Below, piece by piece: positions 34,807-43,597 of a stretch of DNA of 64,000 nt (positions are counted from its first letter, which is position 1; the number at the start of each line of letters is the position of its first letter). Origin of the DNA: Terriglobia bacterium (GTDB taxonomy: Bacteria; Acidobacteriota; Terriglobia; Terriglobales; Acidobacteriaceae); the NCBI GenBank assembly GCA_020073465.1, contig JAIQFC010000002.1, positions 62,001-126,000 on the forward strand, given 5' to 3'. The notes beneath the pieces were generated by a model, which worked only from the letters and a program-made list of their open reading frames with translations, did no database searches and had not been told where the DNA came from. Position numbers and translations under genes: made by a program.

Positions 34807-36048
34807 ATGAGCATGACTCGCGAACAAATCCGTGAATTAGCTGAATTTCAAGATGAACAGTCGTGTGCATTGAGTTTTTATTTTCAGCCGCAGACTCCCC
34901 GCAACAAAGCGCACAAGGAAGACGCCATTCTTATCAAGGACCTGGTCCGGGAGGCGCAGCGCAATCTGGAAAGCAAGGGAAAGAAGGATTGCGCCCGGGC
35001 CGATCTGGAACGCATCATGCAGCTCTCGAGCGAACTGCGCAGCAACGGCACGCACGGGAGAGCGGTGTTTGCCTGCTCCGCCCAGAATTTCTGGCGGGAA
35101 TACGAACTCCCTCCCCAGTTGCCGGGGACCCGGCTTTTTGTTGGCCGTCATTTCCACCTCAAGCCACTGGCGCACATGCTGGGCGCCTTGCCGCGTCTGG
35201 GGGTGGCTCTCGTGGACCGTCACCGGGCCCGCCTTTTCGAACTGCGTCTGGGCGAGTGGACCGAGTGGGAGGACCTGTTCCACCCGCTTCCGCGACGTGG
35301 CCGCAGCGACGGCTTCGCCGGATACGACGCCGGTCACGCACAACGCCGGGTCGAAGACGAAGCCCTGCACCACTTCAAGAACGTCGCTGAGGCTCTGAAA
35401 AATGCGCTCGACAAGGGCGTGTTCGAGAAGTGGATTCTTGGCTCGCAGGATATTCATCGCTCCCAACTCGAGCCACAGCTGCATCCCTATGTGAGCCAGG
35501 CTCTTCTCGGGCACTTCAGCGCGGACCTGGTGCGCGTCAGCAAAGACGAGATGCGCAGCCAGTCCGAGCGCATCGTGAAGGAGTGGCAGGAACGCCGCTG
35601 CCGCGAACTGGTCTCACAGGCGCTGAACCAGGCACGCGGCAATGCGCGTGGAGTGACGGGCCTGCGCCGGGTGCTGCGCTCGCTGGAACTCGGCGAAGTG
35701 CAGTCCCTGATGATCGGTGAAAACTTCCTGGCGCATGCGGTGGAGTGCTCGGGTTGCGGCCACCTGGATGCTCACCTGGTGAACTACTGCCCGGTTTGCG
35801 GAAAAGCTACCCACGAAGTGGTCGATGTGGGAGAGGCGATTCTGCCCTGGGTGATCCGCCGCGACATCGAAATGTTTTACGTGAAGGGCGATCCGGAGTT
35901 CGACAAGGTGGGGAACATTGCCGCGCTGCTGCGTTTCCGGTCCGAGCAGAACTCCAACGTCCGGTCGATTTCGTCAGCCTCGACAAATCAAGCAGTTAGC
36001 GAGCGGCCGGCCTATCCAGGCCGGCTGAGAAGGTTGGCAAGCCGCTGA
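34807..36048 (+). CDS. bacterial eRF1/Pelota-like (baeRF family) protein with C-terminal zinc ribbon
   Basis: Bacterial homologs of archaeo-eukaryotic release factor 1 are predicted to rescue or release stalled ribosomes. The start at 34807 (MSMTREQIRELAEFQ) follows GGGGTGA; 413 residues. An N-terminal domain is followed by a central domain with VALVDRHRARLFELRLGEWTEW (about 135) and the family loop GFAGYDAGHAQRRVEDE (about 165-185), where eRF1 has GGQ. A C-terminal L7Ae/eRF1-domain-3-like part bears a four-Cys zinc ribbon (CSGCGHLD and CPVCGK, about 314-333). It starts 31 bp after the HPF-sigma gene and is probably cotranscribed with it. A promoter follows its stop. Confidence 0.83.
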   Translation: MSMTREQIRELAEFQDEQSCALSFYFQPQTPRNKAHKEDAILIKDLVREAQRNLESKGKKDCARADLERIMQLSSELRSNGTHGRAVFACSAQNFWREYELPPQLPGTRLFVGRHFHLKPLAHMLGALPRLGVALVDRHRARLFELRLGEWTEWEDLFHPLPRRGRSDGFAGYDAGHAQRRVEDEALHHFKNVAEALKNALDKGVFEKWILGSQDIHRSQLEPQLHPYVSQALLGHFSADLVRVSKDEMRSQSERIVKEWQERRCRELVSQALNQARGNARGVTGLRRVLRSLELGEVQSLMIGENFLAHAVECSGCGHLDAHLVNYCPVCGKATHEVVDVGEAILPWVIRRDIEMFYVKGDPEFDKVGNIAALLRFRSEQNSNVRSISSASTNQAVSERPAYPGRLRRLASR

Positions 36049-36049
36049 T

Positions 36050-36078
36050 TTGATTAGATAATATCTCGTAGTTATAAT
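36050..36078 (+). promoter_or_regulatory. strong sigma-70-like promoter, downstream target unclear
   Basis: TTGATT (36050-36055), a 17-bp spacer and a perfect TATAAT (36073-36078) form the best consensus promoter seen in the window. It starts two bases after the baeRF stop, with the next gene 275 bp away. The intervening 36079-36352 holds no convincing gene; it contains short inverted repeats (CCGAAC and GTTCGG; GTGG and CCAC) and a second, weaker TACAAT at 36319 nearer the VOC gene. It may express an untranslated RNA or a long leader. Confidence 0.6.
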
Positions 36079-36352
36079 TCGCGATGTTGCCCCGAACGTT
36101 GCTCGACCGGTTCGTGGCTGGTTCGGTCCGCGCGTGGAATGCCACACCTTTGCGTTTGCAGGCGATTTAAGGCGCGATCGCCGCAGCGTTGACCTTCGGT
36201 CCCCATCTTCCAATCCTGCAGATGACTTCGTGTTGGTCTCCATGTCGACTTAACCCATAGATAATACAGGAGGAAGCGACGGTCCTTCCGTAAATTCCCT
36301 GCCCCGGGCGGTTCGCGCTACAATTTGACGCTTCGTTGCGGGAGGTGTCGGA

Positions 36353-37069
36353 ATGATTTCGCGGAGAACTTTCCTCGCCGTGACTACAGGCGCTCTTCTC
36401 GCGCCATCCCTTTCCTGGACTGAGAGTGAATTCCCCATCATGCTGGATCACATCCTTCTTGGCTGTAATGACCTCGATCAAGGTATCGCCTTTGTCGAGG
36501 AGCACACCGGCATTCGTGCTGCTTTTGGGGGAGTCCATCCCGGGCGTGGTACTCGGAACGCGCTTCTCTCCCTGGGCGATCAGCACTATCTGGAAATCAT
36601 CGCTCCGGATCCCAAGCAAGACTCGGCGCAACCGTTCGCTGCCCAGACCCTCGCCACCATCAAGGGGTTGAGCAATCCCCGCCTCATCGGTTGGGCGGCG
36701 CATCCGGGTGACATCGAGGCGTTGGCGAAGAAACTGCACGACGCCGGGATCGCCACCCAGGGGCCCTGGCCCGGCTCTCGTGCGCGGCCCGATGGGCGCG
36801 TCCTGAGTTGGAAATCCCTTGTGCTCGCGGATGACCGTCACGGCTTGCTTCCGTTCTTCATCGAATGGAGTGCAGACTCCGTCCATCCTTCCGTGGATGC
36901 CCCCGCGGGGTGTCGCCTGGAGCGATTCGCGGTCGCGGATCCCGATCCCGCCGGATTGGAGAGGACCTTCCAGCGGCTGGGCATCGATGTTCCCGTGGAA
37001 CGCGGCGAACGGCCCCAACTCCGAGCCCGCATCAATGGGCCGAAGGGGAAGTTCGAGGTGAGTTCGTGA
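36353..37069 (+). CDS. VOC-superfamily (glyoxalase-like) protein with Tat signal
   Basis: ATG at 36353 follows GGGAGG. The 238-residue product begins MISRRTFLAVTTGALLAPS, a twin-arginine export signal. MLDHILLGCNDLDQGIAFVEEHTG (about residue 30) begins a vicinal-oxygen-chelate domain of the glyoxalase_3 type, and HYLEIIAPDP supplies the usual metal-binding Glu. A second, less conserved half follows. Enzymatic reaction is unknown. A strong promoter (36050) and a TACAAT element (36319) lie upstream. A Tat-exported asparaginase-like gene follows after 113 bp. Confidence 0.78.
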   Translation: MISRRTFLAVTTGALLAPSLSWTESEFPIMLDHILLGCNDLDQGIAFVEEHTGIRAAFGGVHPGRGTRNALLSLGDQHYLEIIAPDPKQDSAQPFAAQTLATIKGLSNPRLIGWAAHPGDIEALAKKLHDAGIATQGPWPGSRARPDGRVLSWKSLVLADDRHGLLPFFIEWSADSVHPSVDAPAGCRLERFAVADPDPAGLERTFQRLGIDVPVERGERPQLRARINGPKGKFEVSS

Positions 37070-37182
37070 GGGTCGGACACGTCGCGTGATATGCTGGCGG
37101 CCTTCGTCGCGATCATGTTTCCCACATCCACTTACTTTCATTTCGTCGGCTGTTCTCGACCTGCCGCATACCAGGAGGAACG

Positions 37183-38439
37183 ATGAGCGTTACCCGCCGC
37201 GATTTCGTCAGAACTTCAGTTCTGGGAGCTGTGGCCACCGGGATCGGAGCGCATGGCGCCGCTTCGGGGCCGCCCAATGGGAATGGCGCGCAGGGCCACG
37301 CCTCCGCGAACGATATGTACAAGCGGCCGATCATCATCACGGCACACAACGGGTTCAACTATATCGACGATGCCTATGCCTTCCTGAAGAATGGCGGAGA
37401 CACGCTCGATGCAGCGCTGCGAGTGGTGAAGGGTCCGGAAGACGATCCGAAGGACACGAGCGTAGGCCTGGGCGGCCTGCCCAACGAGGAAGGCGTGGTG
37501 GAACTTGATTCCTGCTGCATGCACGGGCCGACGCGGCGCGCGGGATCGGTCGGAGGCGTGCGCAACATCAAGAATGTTTCGCTGGTGGCGAAGGCGGTAA
37601 TGGAGCAGACGGGCCACGTGATGCTGGTGGGCGAGGGTGCGGAACGCTTTGCGGTTGCGATGGGCTTTCCCCGGGAGAATCTGCTGACCGACCATTCGCG
37701 CAAGGTCTGGCTGTTGTGGAAGGAGTATCACTCGACCACTGACTGGTGGGGGCCGGCACTGGCGGATCCGCACTGGCAGCCACCACAAGAGCAGCCTGAG
37801 GGCAAGCCGCAGTCGGAGTTGTGGCAGGAACGCGTACGGCGGCTGGAGAAGCACGCGGCGAATCTGGGAATCGTGCCAGAACTGCGACGCGACGCCGTTT
37901 ACAAAGTTCTGTTCCCGCCCACAGGCACGATTCATTGCTCGGCACTAAATGAAAAGGGAGAGATCTCCGGCTGTACGACGACCAGCGGTCTAGCCTATAA
38001 ACTACCCGGCCGCGTGGGCGACTCGCCGATCATCGGAGCGGGATGCTACACCGATCAGGATGTGGGATCGGCAGGGGCGACTGGCAGCGGGGAAGAGAAC
38101 ATCAAGGTCGCAGGCGCGCACACCATCATCGAGAACATGCGGCACGGCATGTCCCCGAAAGAGGCCGGGATGGACGCCTTGCAGCGCATCGTCCGCAATT
38201 ACAACCATGACATGAAGAAGCTGCAGTTCGTCGATATGATCTATTACATCCTGCGCAGAGACGGGGCCTACGCCGGGGTTTCGCTGTGGACTGGCTACGA
38301 AGGTGGTCACCCTCACCAGATTGTGGTGCACGACGGTACCCGGCGCGCAGAAGACGCTACTGCTCTGTTTCAAGGCTTCTCACGCGATTTCCCGCCGGAT
38401 CCCAAGGTGCCGGCGGAGGTGCAGAAGCAGTTTCAGTGA
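37183..38439 (+). CDS. N4-(beta-N-acetylglucosaminyl)-L-asparaginase family Ntn-hydrolase, Tat-exported
   Basis: These enzymes cleave the amide between asparagine and a sugar or peptide and mature by autoproteolysis at a Thr. The 418-residue protein starts MSVTRRDFVRTSVLGAVATG, a Tat signal, after a good GGAGGAACG site. GLGGLPNEEGVVELDSCCM (about residue 100) and GCTTTSGLAYKLPGRVGDSP (about 265) are family motifs; a Thr in GCTTTSG is the expected nucleophile. GAGCYTDQDVGSAGATGSGE follows. The gene converges with glpX. Confidence 0.9.
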   Translation: MSVTRRDFVRTSVLGAVATGIGAHGAASGPPNGNGAQGHASANDMYKRPIIITAHNGFNYIDDAYAFLKNGGDTLDAALRVVKGPEDDPKDTSVGLGGLPNEEGVVELDSCCMHGPTRRAGSVGGVRNIKNVSLVAKAVMEQTGHVMLVGEGAERFAVAMGFPRENLLTDHSRKVWLLWKEYHSTTDWWGPALADPHWQPPQEQPEGKPQSELWQERVRRLEKHAANLGIVPELRRDAVYKVLFPPTGTIHCSALNEKGEISGCTTTSGLAYKLPGRVGDSPIIGAGCYTDQDVGSAGATGSGEENIKVAGAHTIIENMRHGMSPKEAGMDALQRIVRNYNHDMKKLQFVDMIYYILRRDGAYAGVSLWTGYEGGHPHQIVVHDGTRRAEDATALFQGFSRDFPPDPKVPAEVQKQFQ

Positions 38440-38473
38440 CGAGTCCGTGGTGCGCCCTGCGTTCTATAATCCG

Positions 38474-39505
38474 CTAGGAGAAGCGTACCTTCACATCGGG
38501 CCCCTTATCCAGATGAATGCTTTCGACGAAGCGGACTTTGCTGGTACGCATGGCCATCACCACCGATGACGTGCGCGTGCCTTCGCCGAAGAAGCGCACG
38601 CCCTTCAGCAGCGCGCCGTCGGTGACGCCGGTGGCGGCGAAGATCAGCTGCTTGCCGGGGGCGAGGTCTTCCGCTTCATAGATGCGATTCTTGTCCTTGA
38701 TGCCCATGCGGGCGAGGCGTTCTTCCTGGTCAGGCTTCACGACCAGGCGTCCGAGCATGTAGCCGTTGAGGCAGCGGATGGCGGCGGCGGTGATCACGCC
38801 TTCGGGCGCACCGCCGGAACCCATAACCGCGTGCACGCCGGTGCCGATGACGGCGGCGGCGATGCCGGCGGAAAGGTCGCCGTCGCCGATCAGGCGAATG
38901 CGGGCGCCGGCGGCGCGAATGTCGGCAATCAGCTTTTCGTGGCGCGGGCGATCAAGCACGATCACGACCAGGTCTTCGACATCGCGTTCCAGTCTCTTCG
39001 CAATGTTCTTCAGGTTGTCGGCAACCGGCGCGTCGAGTTCAACAGCGTTCTTGCAGGAAGGGCCGACAACAATCTTTTCCATATAGCAGTCGGGCGCGTT
39101 GAGCAGGCCTCCGCGCTCGGAGGCGGCGAGCACGGTAATCGATCCTGGAGCGCCGGTGGCGCAAAGGTTGGTGCCTTCGAGGGGATCGACGGCGATGTCG
39201 ACTTCCGGAACCTCGGAACCGTCGGGAAACTCAGCCCCGACTTTCTCGCCGATATAAAGCATGGGCGCCTCATCGCGTTCGCCCTCGCCGATGACGATGG
39301 TGCCGCGCATGGGGATCGAGTCCATGGTCTGCCGCATGGCCTCGGTTGCAACCTGGTCTGAGAGCTTGCGCTCGCCCTGCCCCATGGTGTGTGCCGAAGC
39401 GATCGCGGCTACTTCCACCACGCGCAGAAATCGCGACGCCAGATCGCTTTCGATGTTTTCCCCAAAGCTGCGGGCCTTGCCTTCGGGACGAGTTTGCGTG
39501 GACAT
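38474..39505 (-). CDS. glpX: class II fructose-1,6-bisphosphatase
   Basis: GlpX dephosphorylates fructose-1,6-bisphosphate in gluconeogenesis. The start at 39505 ([21 protein letters not shown]) follows GGAGG with a 4-nt gap and gives 343 residues; an open extension to 39793 is not family-like. Motifs are present in order: [28 protein letters not shown] (metal ligands), [14 protein letters not shown], and [18 protein letters not shown]. The gene stands alone between the convergent asparaginase gene and the peroxiredoxin gene, which is on the same strand. Confidence 0.93.
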   Translation of the reverse strand: MSTQTRPEGKARSFGENIESDLASRFLRVVEVAAIASAHTMGQGERKLSDQVATEAMRQTMDSIPMRGTIVIGEGERDEAPMLYIGEKVGAEFPDGSEVPEVDIAVDPLEGTNLCATGAPGSITVLAASERGGLLNAPDCYMEKIVVGPSCKNAVELDAPVADNLKNIAKRLERDVEDLVVIVLDRPRHEKLIADIRAAGARIRLIGDGDLSAGIAAAVIGTGVHAVMGSGGAPEGVITAAAIRCLNGYMLGRLVVKPDQEERLARMGIKDKNRIYEAEDLAPGKQLIFAATGVTDGALLKGVRFFGEGTRTSSVVMAMRTSKVRFVESIHLDKGPDVKVRFS

Positions 39506-39653
39506 AGGACCTCCGCGCGTTGTTATGAAGATGTTACGCGCCGGGTTGAGACTATAGCGCAATACCGGAGAAGTTGGGAAGGCGTGGTGTACCCGAAGAC
39601 GCCGCTCACGGGCAAGAAGGGAGATACTGGTTTCGCGCGCCACGCCCGCGCGT

Positions 39654-40475
39654 TCAGCGCAGTTGTCGCGCTGCGGCCAGCATCTCATTGGCCCGGGCTC
39701 GCACCCGAATGTCTTCGGTGAAGTTGGTCCAGCGCACGATCTTGGACGAATCGACCAGAAATTCGGCTGGTCGTGCGATGTCGTGCCCGTCAACGCCCGC
39801 GCCCGGATGCAGCAGATGATAGCTGCGAATCACCGAAGCGTCAGGATCAGAGAGAATGGGGAAAGTATAGCCGGCCTTGTTGGCCAGATCGCGCGAGACC
39901 TCGGGCGGGTCGACGCTGATCGCGACCGGGCGCACACCGGCTGCCTGGAAATCGGCCAACCGTTTCTCAATGCCTCGCAACTCGAGGTTACAGAACGGTC
40001 ACCAGTAGCCACGATAGAAAATCAGCAAGACCGCCCTGGGAGCCGGAGCTCGGGGTCCGGAAGAAGATCCGGACGAAGGAGCGAGAAGTTGGTCGAGCGA
40101 TACAGGCTTCCCCGAAGCATCAGAAAGCGTGAAGTCTGGAACCTTCTGGCCAACTTGTGGCGCGACTGTGGAGTCGGGGAGCTTGCGGGCGGCAACGAAG
40201 GCGAACGCGGTTAGTCCGATGGGAAGCACAGCAATAACGGTCAGCACAACGCTCAGCACTTTGCCGCGATAGACTTGCGGCTGGCCAAACGCCCGCTTCA
40301 GTCCGATGGCAAGAAAAATCAACGCGAAGACGGCGAACAACAAGCTCAGCCACGGAAGCATTCCCTGCAAGGGTGGCCTGACAAAAAATGCGACGTTGCA
40401 GCCTATTCCGCCGATGGCTAACAACAGTCCCAACCAGGGAGCGATGTTCTTACGGCGTTCCGTTGCGTCCGGCAT
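39654..40475 (-). CDS. membrane-anchored peroxiredoxin-like candidate selenoprotein (in-frame UGA at 39999-40001)
   Basis: The frame reads FYRGYW, then TGA, then [13 protein letters not shown], exactly where AhpC/TSA-like relatives have FYRGxWCPFC; continuing past the TGA restores a complete thioredoxin fold to residue 273. The TGA therefore sits at the peroxidatic/redox Cys of a CxxC pair, giving UxxC. Three membrane helices (about 10-30, 40-60, 70-95) precede the domain, which then probably faces the periplasm. A hairpin with SECIS-like geometry begins at the base after the TGA. The start is ATG 40475, or TTG 40502 after AAGGGTG. A simple Cys-to-stop mutation is the alternative. No sel genes are in the window. 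Confidence 0.8.
39960..39998 (-). promoter_or_regulatory. candidate bacterial SECIS hairpin immediately after the UGA codon
   Basis: On the minus strand the 39 bases after the TGA fold as CCGTT-CT-g-TAA-CCTCG, loop AGTTG, CGAGG-ca-TTG-AG-a-AACGG: 15 pairs with three small bulges. The loop lies 16 nt past the UGA, is 5 nt long, and has G at its second position, as expected of bacterial SECIS elements recognised by SelB. Confidence 0.7.
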
Positions 40476-40622
40476 TTGTCCGAAGTTTATCAGAGCAACC
40501 AAGTTAGCACCCTTTCCAGTTTCCCGGAGGTCTGTCGGTCGTCACCGAGTCGTTGGTGACCATCGGAATCGTTGGTCTTCCGACCACCACTACCGTGGTA
40601 TTCTCGCAGACCTGCTACACAG

Positions 40623-40866
40623 ATGAACGCCATGGCTGACGCGCGCCCACTGACATTCCTGTGCCTCACGACCTACGAGAAGGGGCAGGAGTTCATGCGC
40701 GAATGCAAGCGGCAGGGGTGCCGCGTGTTGCTGCTGACGGCGGAGAAGTTGCGGGATGCGATCGGCGGATTCGCAACGGGTGCAGTCGCTGCTGGAGAGT
40801 TACGCGCGGCGCTTTGCCGAAGAATTCCTGGCGGTCGCGCCACGGCGAGACAAACCGGCTGCTTAG
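40623..40866 (+). pseudogene. remnant of an ATP-grasp family gene with the middle deleted
   Basis: From ATG 40623 or 40632 the frame reads MADARPLTFLCLTTY then EKGQEFMRECKRQGCRVLLL, which resembles the start of acidobacterial ATP-grasp proteins of about 400 residues. After about 40 codons the family-like sequence stops; in another frame the text continues SLLESYARRFAEEFLAVAPR to a TAG at 40864-40866, which looks like the C-terminal tail of the same protein. The junction at about 40760 suggests an internal deletion of most of the gene with a frame change. The identification rests on a remembered N-terminal pattern and is moderate. Confidence 0.5.
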
Positions 40867-40966
40867 CTCGTATGGGGAGGACACCTCCGGCGGGCTGACT
40901 TTCTGGCCACATTTCGCGGGCGAGGGCGCCCGCGCCACACTCACGGGCTTCTGCTACCATTTGCTC

Positions 40967-41398
40967 ATGACTACTATGGTGACGACTGCGGAACGTCCTG
41001 CGACCAGCGAACGCAAGGAACCCACCTATCTCTTCACGGAGAAGTACGTTGCGGACAAGAGCGAGATCGCGCGGCGGTTTATCGAGACCCGGGCGCGGCT
41101 CAATGGCAACGTCGACAAGTCGAATAACTTCCTGGTGAAGCGCTTCTACAACATCGATCACAACACCTATCTCGAAGGTGTGCTACCGGCCAAGACGAAA
41201 GAGCTGATGGGGCTGGTGGCCTCGGCGTGTCTGCGTTGCGACGATTGCATCTACTATCACGCGATCCAGGCTTACCGCCTGGGCGTGACCCGCGTGGAGC
41301 AGGAAGAATCGCTGAATGTGGCGCTGGTGGTGGGAGGAAGTATTGTGATCCCGCATCTGCGGCGGGCGTATGAACTGCTGGAGGAGATCTACGGGTGA
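40967..41398 (+). CDS. carboxymuconolactone decarboxylase (AhpD-like) family protein
   Basis: The start at 40967 (MTTMVTTAERPATSERKEP) gives 143 residues; a longer open frame upstream overlaps the pseudogene. An all-helical protein with the AhpD-like redox motif CLRCDDCIYYH near residue 87 and VLPAKTKELMGLVASA before it. Family members are antioxidant disulfide reductases or decarboxylases; the CxxC plus His favours an antioxidant role, in keeping with the neighbouring peroxiredoxin. Start choice is supported by the family-like position of FLVKRFYNIDHNTYLEG. Confidence 0.83.
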   Translation: MTTMVTTAERPATSERKEPTYLFTEKYVADKSEIARRFIETRARLNGNVDKSNNFLVKRFYNIDHNTYLEGVLPAKTKELMGLVASACLRCDDCIYYHAIQAYRLGVTRVEQEESLNVALVVGGSIVIPHLRRAYELLEEIYG

Positions 41399-41439
41399 AG
41401 CATGGCAGGGACAACCATTGGTGGCTGTCCCGAGTTGGC

Positions 41440-43155
41440 TCATTGGCCGCTGGACCCGCCGAAGAGGCTGCTCAAAGAGGAGAAGTCGTAGCTAATTCCC
41501 ACCTGTGCCCCAAGCTTGTTTCCACTCAACAGATCTGTCTTGTTGGCCCACTTGACCGCAAACGGGATTTTGATTCCGGATTTTCCATTAATCGTGAATT
41601 TTGCTTGCGTGACCCACAGAGAGCCAGCGGTTCCCAGAAGAACCTGTGCATTCTGTGGCAGGTCAATATTCGTTCCAGGGGCGAGGTTGCCAGCTGTAAT
41701 GTTTAGGACTGAGGGATCAGGCTGGTATTGCCAATAAGCGGCGAGGCTGAAGGTGGCTTGATTCGGATTGTTTTTCAACGTGATCGGTCGATCATACTCG
41801 GCGGACACCTGACCATCGTGAAGGCGGCCGTACTTCGCTCCAGCAGGGATGGCCCCGCCATAGAACGACAAGGCGGCATTCACGGACAAAAGTCCGACGG
41901 CGCCGCGAGGTGTATAGCCGAAGACGAAGCGGACATCGTGGGTTTCGGGCTGGCTCGGCGGGCGATTGAAGGAGTATTCCAGTGTGAGTAAAGGTTTCCC
42001 TTGTGCTTTCTCCAGCAGCCGTTGCCAAAGGTCTTTGTATTTCGCGAGTGACAGATTGACGGTTGCGACCTTCGCATTGAACTCTGGATCATCCCGAGTC
42101 CAAGTGTCGATCGTGGTCTGATACATTGCCACGAGGTCACGCCGAAGCTTGTCGAGGTCTCCCGCATCGGCATCATCGAAAATGGTATCTGAATAGCTTT
42201 GCAGGACCCTTTGAAACTGATCATCCTGGTCCAGTCTGTTCTCGTTGACGAGTTGCACCACAGTTCCGTGAAGTTCTTTTGAGGCCTTGTCAATCTCGTC
42301 ATCTGCAGCCTTAACGGTCTCCTGCCAAGTTGACAGGAACGCGGCGGAGTGAGGGTCATAGGGATTCCACAGCTGGTATCGAGCTGTAAAGCCTGCCAAC
42401 TTTCCTGTCTGTGTGGGAAGGACCACACTAGTGACCGAGGGGGGAGTAGAGGAATTTGCTGGACCAGCGGTAGTAGCGGCTGATGAGCTCTGCTGATCAA
42501 TCAGGAATGCTGCCGATAGATTGATGTCCCGGAGTATTCTGCTTCCAAGGGCCTTGCTGTCCTTGCAATCAAAGCAGAGGGCCTGCCTTCCTGTCAGTGT
42601 CCGCCAGAGACCGTCAGCATTCCCGCTTAGCGTCGCGGTGTTTCCATTGACCGTTCTAGTGAGTGTTCCTGATTCAAGCGCAAAATCGAGAATGGCTGCC
42701 GTCCCTGCCTTTTCGACTAGGGAAGTCGTGCCGCTTGCATTGCTCCCGGCTCCGCTTTGTTTATCCAGTCTGTTCTGGTTCACGCCTGAAATAGCGGCCC
42801 TACTGACCGCGGAGTCACTGGGAGAGCTAGGCAATGAACTGACAACTGAGCTGAGTGCGTTCTTGAAAGCGATGTTGGAAGCAAGAAGGGCTGTGAATCG
42901 TGTTGGATCGCTGTACACCTTCCAAAATGCTCGGAAGTGCCTTCTGACCTGCGGGTTCGCGCGGTCGATTTTTCCCGCAGCGTTCTTGTTGGCGGCAGCA
43001 TCGGACAAGAAGCCATTCACATCCTCGCAGTAGGAGAAGAATGGATCCTGTTCCTTCGCGCATTCAAACTGAGCCGGAGCCTGAGCAGACGCGGCTTGAA
43101 GGCTAATTAGGATAAGGGTCGTCGCCACAGTGGCGCTGTGAAGAGTGTTCCGCAT
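41440..43155 (-). CDS. exported protein of unknown function, possible outer-membrane barrel
   Basis: The 571-residue product has a signal peptide (MRNTLHSATVATTLILISLQAASAQ), a helical N-terminal half, and from about residue 360 an alternating-strand region (VRFVFGYTPRGAVGLLSVNAALSFYGG, FSLAAYWQYQPDPS) ending GAQVGISYDFSSLSSLFGG. That pattern could be a small outer-membrane barrel, though the terminal residue is not aromatic. It is the third gene of a minus-strand unit with the two genes upstream, separated from the middle one by 8 bp. Codon use is less GC-biased than its neighbours. Confidence 0.72.
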   Translation of the reverse strand: MRNTLHSATVATTLILISLQAASAQAPAQFECAKEQDPFFSYCEDVNGFLSDAAANKNAAGKIDRANPQVRRHFRAFWKVYSDPTRFTALLASNIAFKNALSSVVSSLPSSPSDSAVSRAAISGVNQNRLDKQSGAGSNASGTTSLVEKAGTAAILDFALESGTLTRTVNGNTATLSGNADGLWRTLTGRQALCFDCKDSKALGSRILRDINLSAAFLIDQQSSSAATTAGPANSSTPPSVTSVVLPTQTGKLAGFTARYQLWNPYDPHSAAFLSTWQETVKAADDEIDKASKELHGTVVQLVNENRLDQDDQFQRVLQSYSDTIFDDADAGDLDKLRRDLVAMYQTTIDTWTRDDPEFNAKVATVNLSLAKYKDLWQRLLEKAQGKPLLTLEYSFNRPPSQPETHDVRFVFGYTPRGAVGLLSVNAALSFYGGAIPAGAKYGRLHDGQVSAEYDRPITLKNNPNQATFSLAAYWQYQPDPSVLNITAGNLAPGTNIDLPQNAQVLLGTAGSLWVTQAKFTINGKSGIKIPFAVKWANKTDLLSGNKLGAQVGISYDFSSLSSLFGGSSGQ

Positions 43156-43163
43156 CGTGTCTC

Positions 43164-43490
43164 CTAGCTGGCGATGATGTCGAAAGTTGCTTCCGCGTGA
43201 ATGCTGATACCAAAGGAGAGTACGGGCTGTGTCGTTCCGTCGCCACAGTCTTCCACAATGTCCAAGGTTTCAGGTGCCGGAGGCGGGAAAAACGTCAGGA
43301 CGACTTTGTTCCTGCCATCGGCCAGGTCAAAAAAAACGCTCTTTCGAGTGGCGTCGATATTTGCGGAAACGTTGGTCTGATTCACCGAGGCCTGTCGTAG
43401 CGTGGTGTTCGCACCAATCACCTTCAGTGTTACTGTCGCCCCCTTTTTTGCGGTAGGTTCGTTTCCCGTCACATCAAGCGCACAGGCCAT
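43164..43490 (-). CDS. small unknown protein, beta-rich
   Basis: The 108-residue product (MACALDVTGNEPTAKKGATVTL) has no signal peptide and reads as a single Ig-like or jelly-roll beta domain of about eight strands (VNQTNVSANIDATRKSVFFDL, NKVVLTFFPPPAPETLDIVED). It lies 8 bp before the large exported protein gene and 107 bp after the membrane protein gene, so it is part of the same unit. No homologous family is recognised. Confidence 0.65.
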   Translation of the reverse strand: MACALDVTGNEPTAKKGATVTLKVIGANTTLRQASVNQTNVSANIDATRKSVFFDLADGRNKVVLTFFPPPAPETLDIVEDCGDGTTQPVLSFGISIHAEATFDIIAS

Positions 43491-43597
43491 GGTTGTCGTC
43501 CTTCGATTAAGTTAGATAAGTGGAATCTTGGTTTCTTAACTCACACACTTCCTGCGTGGCCATCTACGATTTCCCCACGTTTTCAGCCGCCTTTGAT

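Noticed and set aside
36167..37141. Long minus-strand frame over the VOC gene
   Set aside because: The plus strand encodes a Tat signal and VOC motifs; the minus frame is low-complexity and lacks a start signal.
38465..38470. TATAAT on the plus strand between the asparaginase and glpX genes
   Set aside because: No -35 at proper spacing, and it would read antisense into glpX; more likely chance.
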